From NCBI RefSeq assembly GCF_004801285.1, contig NZ_SSNY01000006.1, positions 186,001 through 250,000 of the forward strand: a stretch of 64,000 bases of DNA, written 5' to 3'. The position numbers and the translations under genes are program-made. This document shows positions 55,447 to 63,227 of this stretch, one piece after another (within the stretch, counting starts at the first letter, position 1; each line of letters opens with the position of its first letter). Source of the stretch: Ollibium composti (GTDB lineage Bacteria; Pseudomonadota; Alphaproteobacteria; Rhizobiales; Rhizobiaceae). The notes under the pieces were generated by a model that was given only the letters and a program-made list of their open reading frames with translations, was not told where the DNA came from and did not search any database.

Positions 55447-56042
55447 GCGGGGGCCGGAACGGCGGCGCTGGGGCCGCGGTGCCGGGGGTTGGCCGGCGAC
55501 GCTTGATGCTTCTGGTGCCGCTGCTGGTCTTCATCGGGCTGGCCGGCCTTTTCCTGATGCAGCTTCTGTCCGGCCGCGACTCGACCGCCATTCCGTCGGC
55601 GCTGATCGGCCAACCGGCGCCGCAGACGCATCTGCCGGCACTGGACGGGTCCGGTCTTCCGGGGCTGGATACGGCGGATTTCGCCGGCAAGGTGACGCTG
55701 CTCAACGTCTTCGCCTCATGGTGCGCGCCCTGCCGCGAGGAACATCCGGTGCTGCTGGCGCTGTCGCAGGACAAGCGCTACCGCCTGGCCGCGCTGAACT
55801 ACAAGGACAAGCCCGAGAATGCCCGCCGCTTCCTCGGCGAACTCGGCAATCCGTTTGCCGCCATCGGCGTCGACGAGACGGGCCGCACCGCCATCGACTG
55901 GGGCGTCTACGGCGTGCCGGAAACCTTCATCGTCGGCAAGGACGGCAGGATCGCCTACAAGCATGTCGGGCCGCTGACGCCTGAGTCGGTGCGCGCGTCG
56001 CTGCTTCCCGAAATCGAGAAGGCGCTGGCCGCGCCGGGTTGA
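55443..56042 (+). CDS. ccmG: Thiol:disulfide interchange protein CcmG (DsbE)
   Basis: A 199-residue membrane-anchored thioredoxin. One N-terminal helix (LMLLVPLLVFIGLAGLFLM), redox motif ASWCAPCREEHPVLLAL near residue 97, and GVYGVPETFIVGKDGRI with the cis-Pro. It keeps apocytochrome c thiols reduced. The start is a GTG overlapping the ccmD stop. Confidence 0.94.
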   Translation: MSGGRNGGAGAAVPGVGRRRLMLLVPLLVFIGLAGLFLMQLLSGRDSTAIPSALIGQPAPQTHLPALDGSGLPGLDTADFAGKVTLLNVFASWCAPCREEHPVLLALSQDKRYRLAALNYKDKPENARRFLGELGNPFAAIGVDETGRTAIDWGVYGVPETFIVGKDGRIAYKHVGPLTPESVRASLLPEIEKALAAPG

Positions 56043-56090
56043 GCCGGTTCGTCCGGAATCACGACCAAGTCATGCCGAGGGGAATCGGAG

Positions 56091-57149
56091 ATGGATGAGA
56101 TCCGGGCCCATTTTCTCGCCCAGGCGAAGGCCTGCGACGGCCTCGGCTCGCCCTTCACCGCCAGATTGTGCCGGATACTGGCGCAGCATCTCGACGCCAG
56201 CACGCGCACGGGGCGGACCGTGCTCGGTTGGCCGGGCGACGTGCACGCCGATGCCGTGTCGTTGCGGTTGTGCGGCGGCTTGCATCAATTGGTGCTGACC
56301 CGCGCCGACGCCGAATTGGCGGCCGTCTATCCGCCTCATGATGCCGGTGACGATGAAATCGCGACGGCGGTGGCGGGTGCGATCCGTCGCTTCGACGATC
56401 GTCTCGCCGCCGGTTTCGCCAGCGCGCCGCAGACCAACGAGATCGCCCGTTCCGCCATGCTGCTGCCGGGGCTGCTGACGATCGCGCGCGAAAGCGGGCT
56501 GCCGCTTGATCTGTGCGAGATCGGCGCCAGCGCCGGGCTCAACCTGCTGTTCGACCGGTTCCATTACCGCTACGCCGATGCGGAGTGGGGCGATCCGGAT
56601 TCGCCGGTCAGGCTGGCGCCGGAGGTGCGGGGCATTGTGCCGCCGCTGGCAGGAACACTGACGGTGCGGTCGCGTGCCGGCTGCGACATTGCCCCGATCG
56701 ATAGCGGCGATCCCGCCGCGCGATTGCGGCTGCGCTCCTATGTCTGGGCGGATCAGGCGGCGCGGCTGGCCCGGCTCGATGCCGCACTCGCCATCGCCGC
56801 GCAATTCCCGCCGCAACTGGTAAAAGCCGATGCCGCCGATTTCGTTGCCCAGGCGCTGGCCGGTCGAACCGCAGGGGGCAGCTTCGTGCTCGGCCATTCG
56901 ATCATGTGGCAATATCTACCGGATGCTGCGAGGGCGGCTATCACGGCGCATATGGAAGAGGCCGGCGCCGCCGCCACGCCGGCCGCGCCCATCTTCTGGC
57001 TGCGTATGGAGCCGTTGTCGACCAACGACCCTTTTGCCACGCTATCGCTGAGGCAATGGCCGGGAACAAGCGGACAGGGCGGCGCCACGCGCCGCCTCGC
57101 CCGCTGCGACTATCACGGGCGCTGGATCGAGTGGATCGATCAGCCGTAG
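56091..57149 (+). CDS. DUF2332 family protein
   Basis: A 352-residue protein of the DUF2332 family: NEIARSAMLLPGLLTI, LCEIGASAGLNLLFDRFHY and VLGHSIMWQYLP are its conserved blocks. The GASAGLNL segment resembles a SAM-binding loop, so a methyltransferase-like fold is possible. GGAG lies about 4 bases upstream of the ATG. It follows ccmG by 48 bases but is not part of the cytochrome system elsewhere. It overlaps the convergent DUF1127 gene by 10 bases. Confidence 0.87.
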   Translation: MDEIRAHFLAQAKACDGLGSPFTARLCRILAQHLDASTRTGRTVLGWPGDVHADAVSLRLCGGLHQLVLTRADAELAAVYPPHDAGDDEIATAVAGAIRRFDDRLAAGFASAPQTNEIARSAMLLPGLLTIARESGLPLDLCEIGASAGLNLLFDRFHYRYADAEWGDPDSPVRLAPEVRGIVPPLAGTLTVRSRAGCDIAPIDSGDPAARLRLRSYVWADQAARLARLDAALAIAAQFPPQLVKADAADFVAQALAGRTAGGSFVLGHSIMWQYLPDAARAAITAHMEEAGAAATPAAPIFWLRMEPLSTNDPFATLSLRQWPGTSGQGGATRRLARCDYHGRWIEWIDQP

Positions 57150-57304
57150 ATCTGCTTGTGCGCGTGGTGCAGCATGTCCGAGCGGCTGGCGCGGATGTCG
57201 GCAAGGTCACGCTCGCTCAGGCTGTTGATCTCGTTGACGAGTTGATTGTAGCGCTTGCGCTTGGCGATCGAGGCGCGGGCGCGGGAAACAAGGGTGTCGA
57301 ACAT
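57140..57304 (-). CDS. DUF1127 small protein
   Basis: A 54-residue basic protein: FDTLVSRARASIAKRKRYNQLVNEINSLSERDLADI is the DUF1127 core. Such Arg-rich small proteins regulate RNA turnover and phosphate and carbon metabolism in Agrobacterium and Rhodobacter. The start at 57304 gives the standard length. A perfect palindrome lies about 125 bases upstream. Confidence 0.9.
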   Translation of the reverse strand: MFDTLVSRARASIAKRKRYNQLVNEINSLSERDLADIRASRSDMLHHAHKQIYG

Positions 57305-57428
57305 GGCGAACTCCTTCGCTTTGCCGCCACGCGCCGGGCCATGGGCGCCGTGCTTGCGGGCGACAGGTTGTTCCTCCCTGGCCGTTACGCACCATGACAT
57401 GGGTATTTTGCGCTGCAATAAAATATGT

Positions 57429-57445
57429 CGCAATGCAGCATTGCG
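57429..57445. promoter_or_regulatory. 17-bp perfect palindrome upstream of the DUF1127 gene
   Basis: CGCAATGC-A-GCATTGCG has 8-bp perfect arms. On the minus strand TTGCGA within its edge could serve as -35 with CAAAAT 17 bases on as -10. It lies between the DUF1127 promoter region and the septation protein A stop, 34 bases away. Confidence 0.45.
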
Positions 57446-57478
57446 TTGAACGCATACGCGGATGGCGGCGCAGCGCCG

Positions 57479-58135
57479 CTATTTTTCCGCCTGTTCCTCC
57501 AGCGAATGGCGCATGATGAGCGGCATCTGGCTGATCGTGAACAGGATGGTGATGGGCATCGTCGCCCACACCTTGAAGGCGACCCAGAAATCGGTCGAGA
57601 AGTTGCGCCACACCACCTCGTTGACGATGGCGAGGAAGAAGAAGAACAGGCCCCAGCGCAGCGTCAGCTTGCGCCAGCCCTCGGCATCGAGCCGGAAGGC
57701 CTCGTCGAAGACGTAGCCGAGCAGCGACTTGCCGAAGGCGAGGCCGCCGAGCAGCGCCGCGCCGAACAGCGAGTTGATGATGGTCGGCTTCATCTTGATG
57801 AAGACGTCGTTGTGCAGATAGAGCGTCAGCGCGCCGAAGATGAGCACGACGATGCCAGACACCAGCGGCATCACCGGCAGGCGGCGCACCAAGAGCCATG
57901 ACACCGCGAGCGAGATGACGGTCGCGGCCATGAACAGGCCGGTGGCGATGAAGATCGGCTCGCCGAGTTCGGCCAGCGCCGGGAATTTTCCAGCAAGCCA
58001 TTCGCCGCGCGCATTGGCGAAGAAGAACACCATCAGCGGTCCGAGCTCCAGCACCAGCTTGAGCAGCGGGTTGAGGGCTTCCTTCTTTGCCTTCTGCGGG
58101 TCGGCGGGATCGCGTTCGAGGATCGGGTTGCTCAT
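57479..58135 (-). CDS. yciB: Septation protein A / inner-membrane protein YciB
   Basis: A 218-residue IspZ/YciB protein with five to six membrane helices. [23 protein letters not shown] is the family start, and [31 protein letters not shown] the conserved central block. It is linked to septum formation and envelope integrity. It follows ftsY by 30 bases on the same strand, a conserved rhizobial order. Confidence 0.93.
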   Translation of the reverse strand: MSNPILERDPADPQKAKKEALNPLLKLVLELGPLMVFFFANARGEWLAGKFPALAELGEPIFIATGLFMAATVISLAVSWLLVRRLPVMPLVSGIVVLIFGALTLYLHNDVFIKMKPTIINSLFGAALLGGLAFGKSLLGYVFDEAFRLDAEGWRKLTLRWGLFFFFLAIVNEVVWRNFSTDFWVAFKVWATMPITILFTISQMPLIMRHSLEEQAEK

Positions 58136-58165
58136 GGCTTCCTGTTCGTATTGCGGCGGGGACGG

Positions 58166-59974
58166 CTACGCCACCCCGGCGATCGCTCTGGCGAAATCGT
58201 TCGCCGAGAACGGTTCGAGGTCGTCGACCTGTTCGCCGACGCCGATGAAATAGACCGGCAGTTTATGTTTGGCCGCGATTGCGACCAAAATGCCGCCGCG
58301 CGCCGTGCCGTCCAGCTTGGTCATCACCAGCCCGTTGACGCCGGCGACATTGCGGAAGATCTCGACCTGGTTGAGCGCGTTCTGGCCGGTGGTGGCGTCG
58401 ACGGTCTGGAGAACCGTGTGCGGCGCTTCCGGATCGAGCTTGCCGAGCACGCGCACGATCTTTTCCAGCTCCGCCATCAGTTCGGTCTTGTTCTGGAGAC
58501 GTCCGGCGGTGTCGATGATGAGCACGTCGGAGCCCGCCTCCCTGGCCTTCTCGAAGGCGTCGTAGGCGAGGCCGGCGGCGTCGGCGCCGAGTTTTGTCGC
58601 GATGACCGGCGAACGGGTCCGTTCTCCCCATATCTTCAACTGCTCGATCGCGGCAGCGCGGAATGTGTCGCCGGCCGCCAGCATCACCGACAGGCCGCCA
58701 TCCGAAAGCTTCGCAGCCAATTTGCCGATGGTGGTCGTTTTGCCGGTGCCGTTGACGCCGACGACCAGGATGACGTGCGGCTTGTGCGACAGGTCGAGTT
58801 CCAGCGGCAGCGCAACCGGGGTCAGCACCTTGCCGATCTCGTCGGCCATGACGGTACGGACCTCTTCGTCGGAAATAGTCTTGCCATAGCGGCTGGAGGC
58901 GAGCGAATCGGTGACGCGCAAGGCGGTTTCCACGCCGAGGTCGGCGCGGATCAGGATATCCTCCAGGTCCTGCAGCGTCTCCTCGTCCAGCTTGCGCTTG
59001 GTGAAGACGCCGGCGATGTTGCCGGTCAGCTCGCGCGACGAGCGCGCCAGCCCGTCCCGCATGCGCTGGAACCACGATCTTTTCGGTTCCGGCGCGGGGG
59101 CGGCGACCGGCTCGGCCTTCTGCTCGACCGCCTTCGCGACGGTGACCTTGCCCGGCGCCGGCTTCTCTCCTCCCTTGAGGGGGAGATGGCCCGAAGGGCC
59201 AAAGGGGGTCGTTTCGACCGGGCTCGACGATGACAAATCACTCGCCGCTTCGCCGACCCCTCCCGACCGCTTCGCGGCCGTCCTTCGGACCCCCTCAGGG
59301 GGGAGGGGGGCAGGCGGCGCGGCTTGCTCCGGCACCTCGACCGGCACTTCGGCCGGAGTCGACTCAGGCGTAGCTGGAATCTCGACCGGCTGCGGCGCGG
59401 GGGTTTCCTGTGGCGGTGAAGGCGGGACCTCCGCCGGCGGCGTCGGTGTCTCCGGGGCGGGCGCTGGGATTTCCGGCTTTTCCGGCTGAGGCGTTGGAGC
59501 CGGAGGAACTTCCGGAGCCGGCTCAGGCTTGGGTTCCGGACGGACAGGCTCCGGCGGGACCTCCTGGGGCTTCGCCGGCGGCGTTTCCGGCTGCGGCTGA
59601 GGCGTTACCGGTTGCTCCGGCGGTGGCGCGGGCTCGGTTTCCGGGGCGGGCTCGGGCTGGATTTCCGGTGTCGGTTCGGTTGCCGCCGGCTTTTCTCCCC
59701 CCTCGAGGGGGAGATGGCCTGAAAGGCCAGAGGGGGTCGCCTCGGCCGGGCTCGGCGCTTCAAGATCAGGACCCTTCGCCGCCTCGCCGACCCCTCCCGG
59801 CTGCTGCGCAGCCACCTCTCCCTCAAGGGGGAGGGGAGCGTCCGGTGCTGGCTCTTCCGCCGGCTTCAGCGCGTCGAAATTCAGCGGTGGCAGCGGGGCC
59901 GTTTCGTCGGGCTTTTCCTCGACGACTTCCTTCCTGCCGAAGGAAAAGACCTTCTTGATGAAACCGAATGCCAT
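58166..59974 (-). CDS. ftsY: Signal recognition particle receptor FtsY, with two repeat insertions in the linker
   Basis: A 602-residue FtsY, the GTPase that docks SRP-ribosome complexes at the membrane. The C-terminal NG domain (about 300-602) has G1 VGVNGTGKTTTIGKLA, DTAGRLQNKTELM and TKLDGTARGGILVAI, all intact. The N-terminus MAFGFIKKVFSFGRKE is the usual amphipathic anchor. Between them is a Pro/Glu-rich linker (about 98-221) flanked by two similar segments at 46-97 and 222-274, encoded by palindromic repeats. Both share APLP-x-EG, GGVGEAA and SGHLPL-x-GGEKPA. The protein is therefore longer than typical. The insertions keep the frame and leave the GTPase untouched. Confidence 0.96.
   Translation of the reverse strand: MAFGFIKKVFSFGRKEVVEEKPDETAPLPPLNFDALKPAEEPAPDAPLPLEGEVAAQQPGGVGEAAKGPDLEAPSPAEATPSGLSGHLPLEGGEKPAATEPTPEIQPEPAPETEPAPPPEQPVTPQPQPETPPAKPQEVPPEPVRPEPKPEPAPEVPPAPTPQPEKPEIPAPAPETPTPPAEVPPSPPQETPAPQPVEIPATPESTPAEVPVEVPEQAAPPAPLPPEGVRRTAAKRSGGVGEAASDLSSSSPVETTPFGPSGHLPLKGGEKPAPGKVTVAKAVEQKAEPVAAPAPEPKRSWFQRMRDGLARSSRELTGNIAGVFTKRKLDEETLQDLEDILIRADLGVETALRVTDSLASSRYGKTISDEEVRTVMADEIGKVLTPVALPLELDLSHKPHVILVVGVNGTGKTTTIGKLAAKLSDGGLSVMLAAGDTFRAAAIEQLKIWGERTRSPVIATKLGADAAGLAYDAFEKAREAGSDVLIIDTAGRLQNKTELMAELEKIVRVLGKLDPEAPHTVLQTVDATTGQNALNQVEIFRNVAGVNGLVMTKLDGTARGGILVAIAAKHKLPVYFIGVGEQVDDLEPFSANDFARAIAGVA
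59158..59311. repeat. Palindromic repeat inside ftsY, copy A (linker residues 222-274)
   Basis: Order on the plus strand: CTCCCTTGAGGGGGAG, hairpin GGCCCGAAGGGCC, AAGGGGGTCG, spacer, CGACCCCTCCC, a small hairpin, ACCCCCTCAGGGGGGAGG. The AAGGGGGTCG and CGACCCCTCCC parts are complementary. Same orientation and same reading frame as copy B. Confidence 0.8.
59686..59836. repeat. Palindromic repeat inside ftsY, copy B (linker residues 46-97)
   Basis: Contains CCCCTCGAGGGGGAG, hairpin GGCCTGAAAGGCC, AGGGGGTCG, spacer, CGACCCCTCCC, hairpin GGCTGCTGCGCAGCC and CCCTCAAGGGGGAGGGG. Clearly homologous to copy A, with about a 150-bp unit. Confidence 0.8.
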
Positions 59975-59983
59975 GCGCGCGCC

Positions 59984-61282
59984 CTATGCCGCCCGTGCGG
60001 CGATGGGTGTTGCAAGAAGCTGGCCGCCGTCATGGCCGGTCACGACCGCTTCGACGATCTCGCCCGGCTGGCCGGCGTCGATGGCCGCCAGCGTGAACCC
60101 TTCCGTACGGCCGAGGCCTTCGCGCTCGACCAAGATCGATTGAGACGTTCCGGCCAGCGAGGCGAGATGCTTGCGATAGGCCGTTTCTCCGGCCGCGCGC
60201 AGGCGTGCGGCGCGCTGCTTGACCACCTCGCGCCGCACCTGCGGCATGCGCGCCGCCGGCGTGCCTTCGCGTGGGCTGAAGGGGAAGACGTGCAGGTGGG
60301 TCAACCCGCATTCCTCGACGATTCGGACAGAATTCTCGAACATGGCGTCCGTCTCGGTCGGGAAGCCGGCGATGATGTCGGCGCCGAAGACGATACCGGG
60401 CCTCAGCTTGCGCACGTCCTCGCAGAAGCGGATCGACTGGTCGCGCAGATGGCGGCGTTTCATGCGCTTCAAAATCATGTCGTCGCCGGATTGCAACGAG
60501 AGGTGCAGGTGCGGCATCAGCCGCGCCTCGGTGGCGATGGCGTCGAGCAGGTCGTCGTCGGCCTCGATGGAATCGATGGAGGAGAGGCGCAGCCGCTTCA
60601 GTTCCGGCACCTGCTTCAGGATCGTTTTGACGAGCTTGCCAAGCCTTGGACTCCCCGGCAGGTCGGGGCCGTAGCTGGTCATGTCGACGCCCGATAGAAC
60701 CACCTCCGCATAGCCGTTGCCGGCCAGCCGCCTGACCTGTTCCACCACGCCGCCCATCGGCACCGAGCGCGAATTGCCGCGCCCGTAAGGGATGATGCAG
60801 AAGGTGCAGCGGTGGTCGCAGCCGTTCTGCACCTGTACGAAAGCGCGGGCGCGGCCCTCGATGGCGTCGACCATGTGCGAGGCCGTCTCGCGCACGGAGA
60901 AGATGTCGTTGACGCGCGCCTTCTCGAAGGCGTTGACGCCGAAGTCCGGCAAAGCGCGGTAGTTGTGGCGTTGAAGCTTTTCCTCGTTGCCGAGCACGAG
61001 GTCCACTTCGTCCATGGCGACGAAATCGTCCGGCTTGGTCTGCGCCGCGCAGCCGGTGACGATGATCCTCGCATTCGGGTTTTCGCGGCGGGCCTTGCGG
61101 ATCGATTGTTTCGCCTGCCGCACCGCTTCGCCGGTGACGGCGCAGGTGTTGAAGATGATGGCGCCGTTCTTCAGCGCGCCAAGACCGGCGGCTTCCGCCT
61201 CGCGCTTCATGACCTCCGACTCGTAGGTGTTGAGCCGGCAGCCAAAGGTGACGACCTCCACGCCTTTCGGGTCGGCGGCCAT
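59984..61282 (-). CDS. mtaB: tRNA (N6-threonylcarbamoyladenosine37-C2) methylthiotransferase MtaB
   Basis: A 432-residue radical-SAM methylthiotransferase. The N-terminal UPF0004 domain starts VEVVTFGCRLNTYESEVM; the radical SAM Cys motif is NGCDHRCTFCIIPYGRGNSRS; and LHLSLQSGDDMILKRMKRRHL is conserved. It adds a methylthio group to t6A in tRNA. The start at 61282 shares one base with the dapF stop. ftsY follows after 9 bases. Confidence 0.95.
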   Translation of the reverse strand: MAADPKGVEVVTFGCRLNTYESEVMKREAEAAGLGALKNGAIIFNTCAVTGEAVRQAKQSIRKARRENPNARIIVTGCAAQTKPDDFVAMDEVDLVLGNEEKLQRHNYRALPDFGVNAFEKARVNDIFSVRETASHMVDAIEGRARAFVQVQNGCDHRCTFCIIPYGRGNSRSVPMGGVVEQVRRLAGNGYAEVVLSGVDMTSYGPDLPGSPRLGKLVKTILKQVPELKRLRLSSIDSIEADDDLLDAIATEARLMPHLHLSLQSGDDMILKRMKRRHLRDQSIRFCEDVRKLRPGIVFGADIIAGFPTETDAMFENSVRIVEECGLTHLHVFPFSPREGTPAARMPQVRREVVKQRAARLRAAGETAYRKHLASLAGTSQSILVEREGLGRTEGFTLAAIDAGQPGEIVEAVVTGHDGGQLLATPIAARAA

Positions 61283-62163
61283 CAGGCGGCGCTTTCGGCG
61301 TCGCGCTGCCAGGCGCCGCTGGCGGGGTCGAACCGGCCGGAGAATTCCCATTCGGCCGGGCCGGTGAGGACGACGTGGTCATCGGCGCGCCATTCCACCT
61401 GGAGCTGGCCACCCGGTACCGTCAATGCGACGCGACGGTCGGTCCTGCCGGTGCGGGCGGCCGCGACGGCGGCGGCACAGGCGGCAGAGCCGCATGCCTT
61501 CGTCAGCCCGGCGCCGCGCTCCCAGGTGCGGATGACCATGGAATCGCGCGAGGTCACCTCAGCGATGGTGATGTTGGCGCGCTCGGGGAAGATGGGATGG
61601 TTTTCGAGCAGCGGGCCGAAACGGTCGAGGTCGTAGGACCAGACGTCCCCGTCCACCCAGAAGATGGCGTGAGGGTTGCCCATGGAGACGACCGAGGGCG
61701 AGTGCAGCACCGGTGCGTCGATCGGGCCGATCTGGAGTTCGATCATGCGGGTATCGCGGAATTCCTCGGCCAGCGGAATGTCCTGCCAGCCGAAGCGCGG
61801 ACGGCCCATGTCGACCGAGATCAGCCCGTCGTCATGTTCGACCGCGTTGAGAATGCCGGCGACCGTCTCAAGCGTAAAGGTTTTGAGCCCCGTCTCGGCA
61901 CCAAGTGCCTGCACCACGCAGCGCGTGCCGTTGCCGCAGGCCTGCGCCCCGGACCCGTCGGAATTCAGGATGTCGATGAACCAGCCGGTGCCGGGCGTGC
62001 GGGCGTCGTGAATCGCCATGATCTGGTCGAAGCGCGTCGCCTGATCGGCGTTGAGCGCGATCGCCGCCGCCGCCGTCACACGATCGGCGCGGCCACGCAT
62101 ATCGGCGACGATGATCTCGTTGCCGGCACCGTTCATCTTGGCGAAGGGGGCAGTGGCTGCCAT
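61282..62163 (-). CDS. dapF: Diaminopimelate epimerase
   Basis: A 293-residue DapF that interconverts LL- and meso-diaminopimelate for lysine and peptidoglycan. The two catalytic Cys are in [11 protein letters not shown] and [29 protein letters not shown] is the N-terminal block. First gene of dapF-mtaB-ftsY-yciB on the minus strand. Confidence 0.96.
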   Translation of the reverse strand: MAATAPFAKMNGAGNEIIVADMRGRADRVTAAAAIALNADQATRFDQIMAIHDARTPGTGWFIDILNSDGSGAQACGNGTRCVVQALGAETGLKTFTLETVAGILNAVEHDDGLISVDMGRPRFGWQDIPLAEEFRDTRMIELQIGPIDAPVLHSPSVVSMGNPHAIFWVDGDVWSYDLDRFGPLLENHPIFPERANITIAEVTSRDSMVIRTWERGAGLTKACGSAACAAAVAAARTGRTDRRVALTVPGGQLQVEWRADDHVVLTGPAEWEFSGRFDPASGAWQRDAESAA

Positions 62164-62259
62164 CGCATCCGAAATTCCTTTGTCCGTTCGCCGCTATATG
62201 GCGGAAACGGCCGGCAATTACCAGTGTTGCGGCAGCAGCCGGCCTTCGCCTCGCCCGCC

Positions 62260-62421
62260 TCAGGTGACGGCGAAGAGGCCGAGGACGACGAGCAGGAACA
62301 GGATCAGCACGATGCCGATCAGAATGCGCGCGCCGGTGGCGGCGGCGCCTGCCAGCGCCGGCATGCCGAGCAGGCTGGCGGCAGCGGCGACGATGAGCAG
62401 GATGACGATCCATTTGATCAT
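62260..62421 (-). CDS. DUF1328 (YtjA family) small membrane protein
   Basis: A 53-residue protein made almost entirely of two hydrophobic segments: IKWIVILLIVAAAASLLGM and ARILIGIVLILFLLVVLGLF. This is the DUF1328 signature. Such proteins are stress-associated in enterics; function unknown. Monocistronic. Confidence 0.9.
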   Translation of the reverse strand: MIKWIVILLIVAAAASLLGMPALAGAAATGARILIGIVLILFLLVVLGLFAVT

Positions 62422-62663
62422 GGGGAACCTCGGACTGATGCTGTGGGTAATGGCGCAACAACGCTTGCCCGGCGGCGGCGGTTCCTTGCGGTTCGCGGCG
62501 ATCCTGCTGCCAACCGGCCTTCTTCGACCGCAGCGCGGCAAAATTGCAACAATGGGACGGCAAAACCCTATTTTAACCATATCGGGTTGAAATTCTGCCA
62601 CGGTCACCATTTTGGTGACGGGAAGGCTTCGTTCTAGGCGCGATGCCCCGCAGAGGTGTGCAC

Positions 62664-63203
62664 ATGAATTTTGCAAGAACCGGCCTGGTGGCCGCATCCC
62701 TGGCCGTGCTTCTGGCAAGCGGTTGCTCGAGCACGCGCTTCTCCTCCATGGATTCGACCCAGCCGGCGCCGCTCGAGGCCGCTCCGGCCGGCACCGTGTC
62801 TTCCAGCCAGTTGCCGCCGCCGGCGCAGCCGGGGACGAACGACCCGTCGCAGTTCCCGCAGGCGCCGCAGAACACCCAGGTCGCCTCCCTGCCGCCCGAC
62901 GGTTCAGCGCCGGCAGGTGCCGCCGACCTGACGCCGTCCAGCGTCGCCGGCGTATGGACCGTCAATGTCGGCGGCCAGACCTGCAAGGTGGCGACACCGC
63001 AGACCAAGTTCGGCGCCGGTTACCGGGCCGGGCCGCTGCGCTGCCCCGCTCCCGTCGATGGCGTCAAGTCGTGGAACGTCGGCGGCAAGCAGCTCACCCT
63101 TTACGACCAGAACGGCGGCACGCTGGCGCGGCTCTATTCCTCGGGCGGCGAGAAGTTCAACGGCCAGACGTCGAACGGTCTGCCGATCTCGCTCTCCCGA
63201 TAG
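62664..63203 (+). CDS. omp19: Omp19-type outer-membrane lipoprotein, AprI/Inh family
   Basis: A 179-residue lipoprotein closely resembling Brucella Omp19. The lipobox is LLASGCSS, so the mature protein begins at Cys. A Pro-rich linker leads to the AprI/Inh beta-barrel: AGVWTVNVGGQTCKVATPQTKFGAGYRAGPLRCP, with a Cys pair, ending in NGLPISLSR. Brucella Omp19 inhibits proteases. The start at 62664 has AGAGGTG 5 bases upstream; an ATG at 62643 would spoil the signal peptide. Confidence 0.94.
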   Translation: MNFARTGLVAASLAVLLASGCSSTRFSSMDSTQPAPLEAAPAGTVSSSQLPPPAQPGTNDPSQFPQAPQNTQVASLPPDGSAPAGAADLTPSSVAGVWTVNVGGQTCKVATPQTKFGAGYRAGPLRCPAPVDGVKSWNVGGKQLTLYDQNGGTLARLYSSGGEKFNGQTSNGLPISLSR

Positions 63204-63227
63204 GCCGACGTTTCCAGCGACCGAACC

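Noticed and set aside
59312..59685. Pro/Glu-rich repeats in the ftsY linker as a CRISPR or tandem-repeat array
   Set aside because: The units are irregular in length and sequence; they encode a low-complexity linker, not spaced identical repeats.
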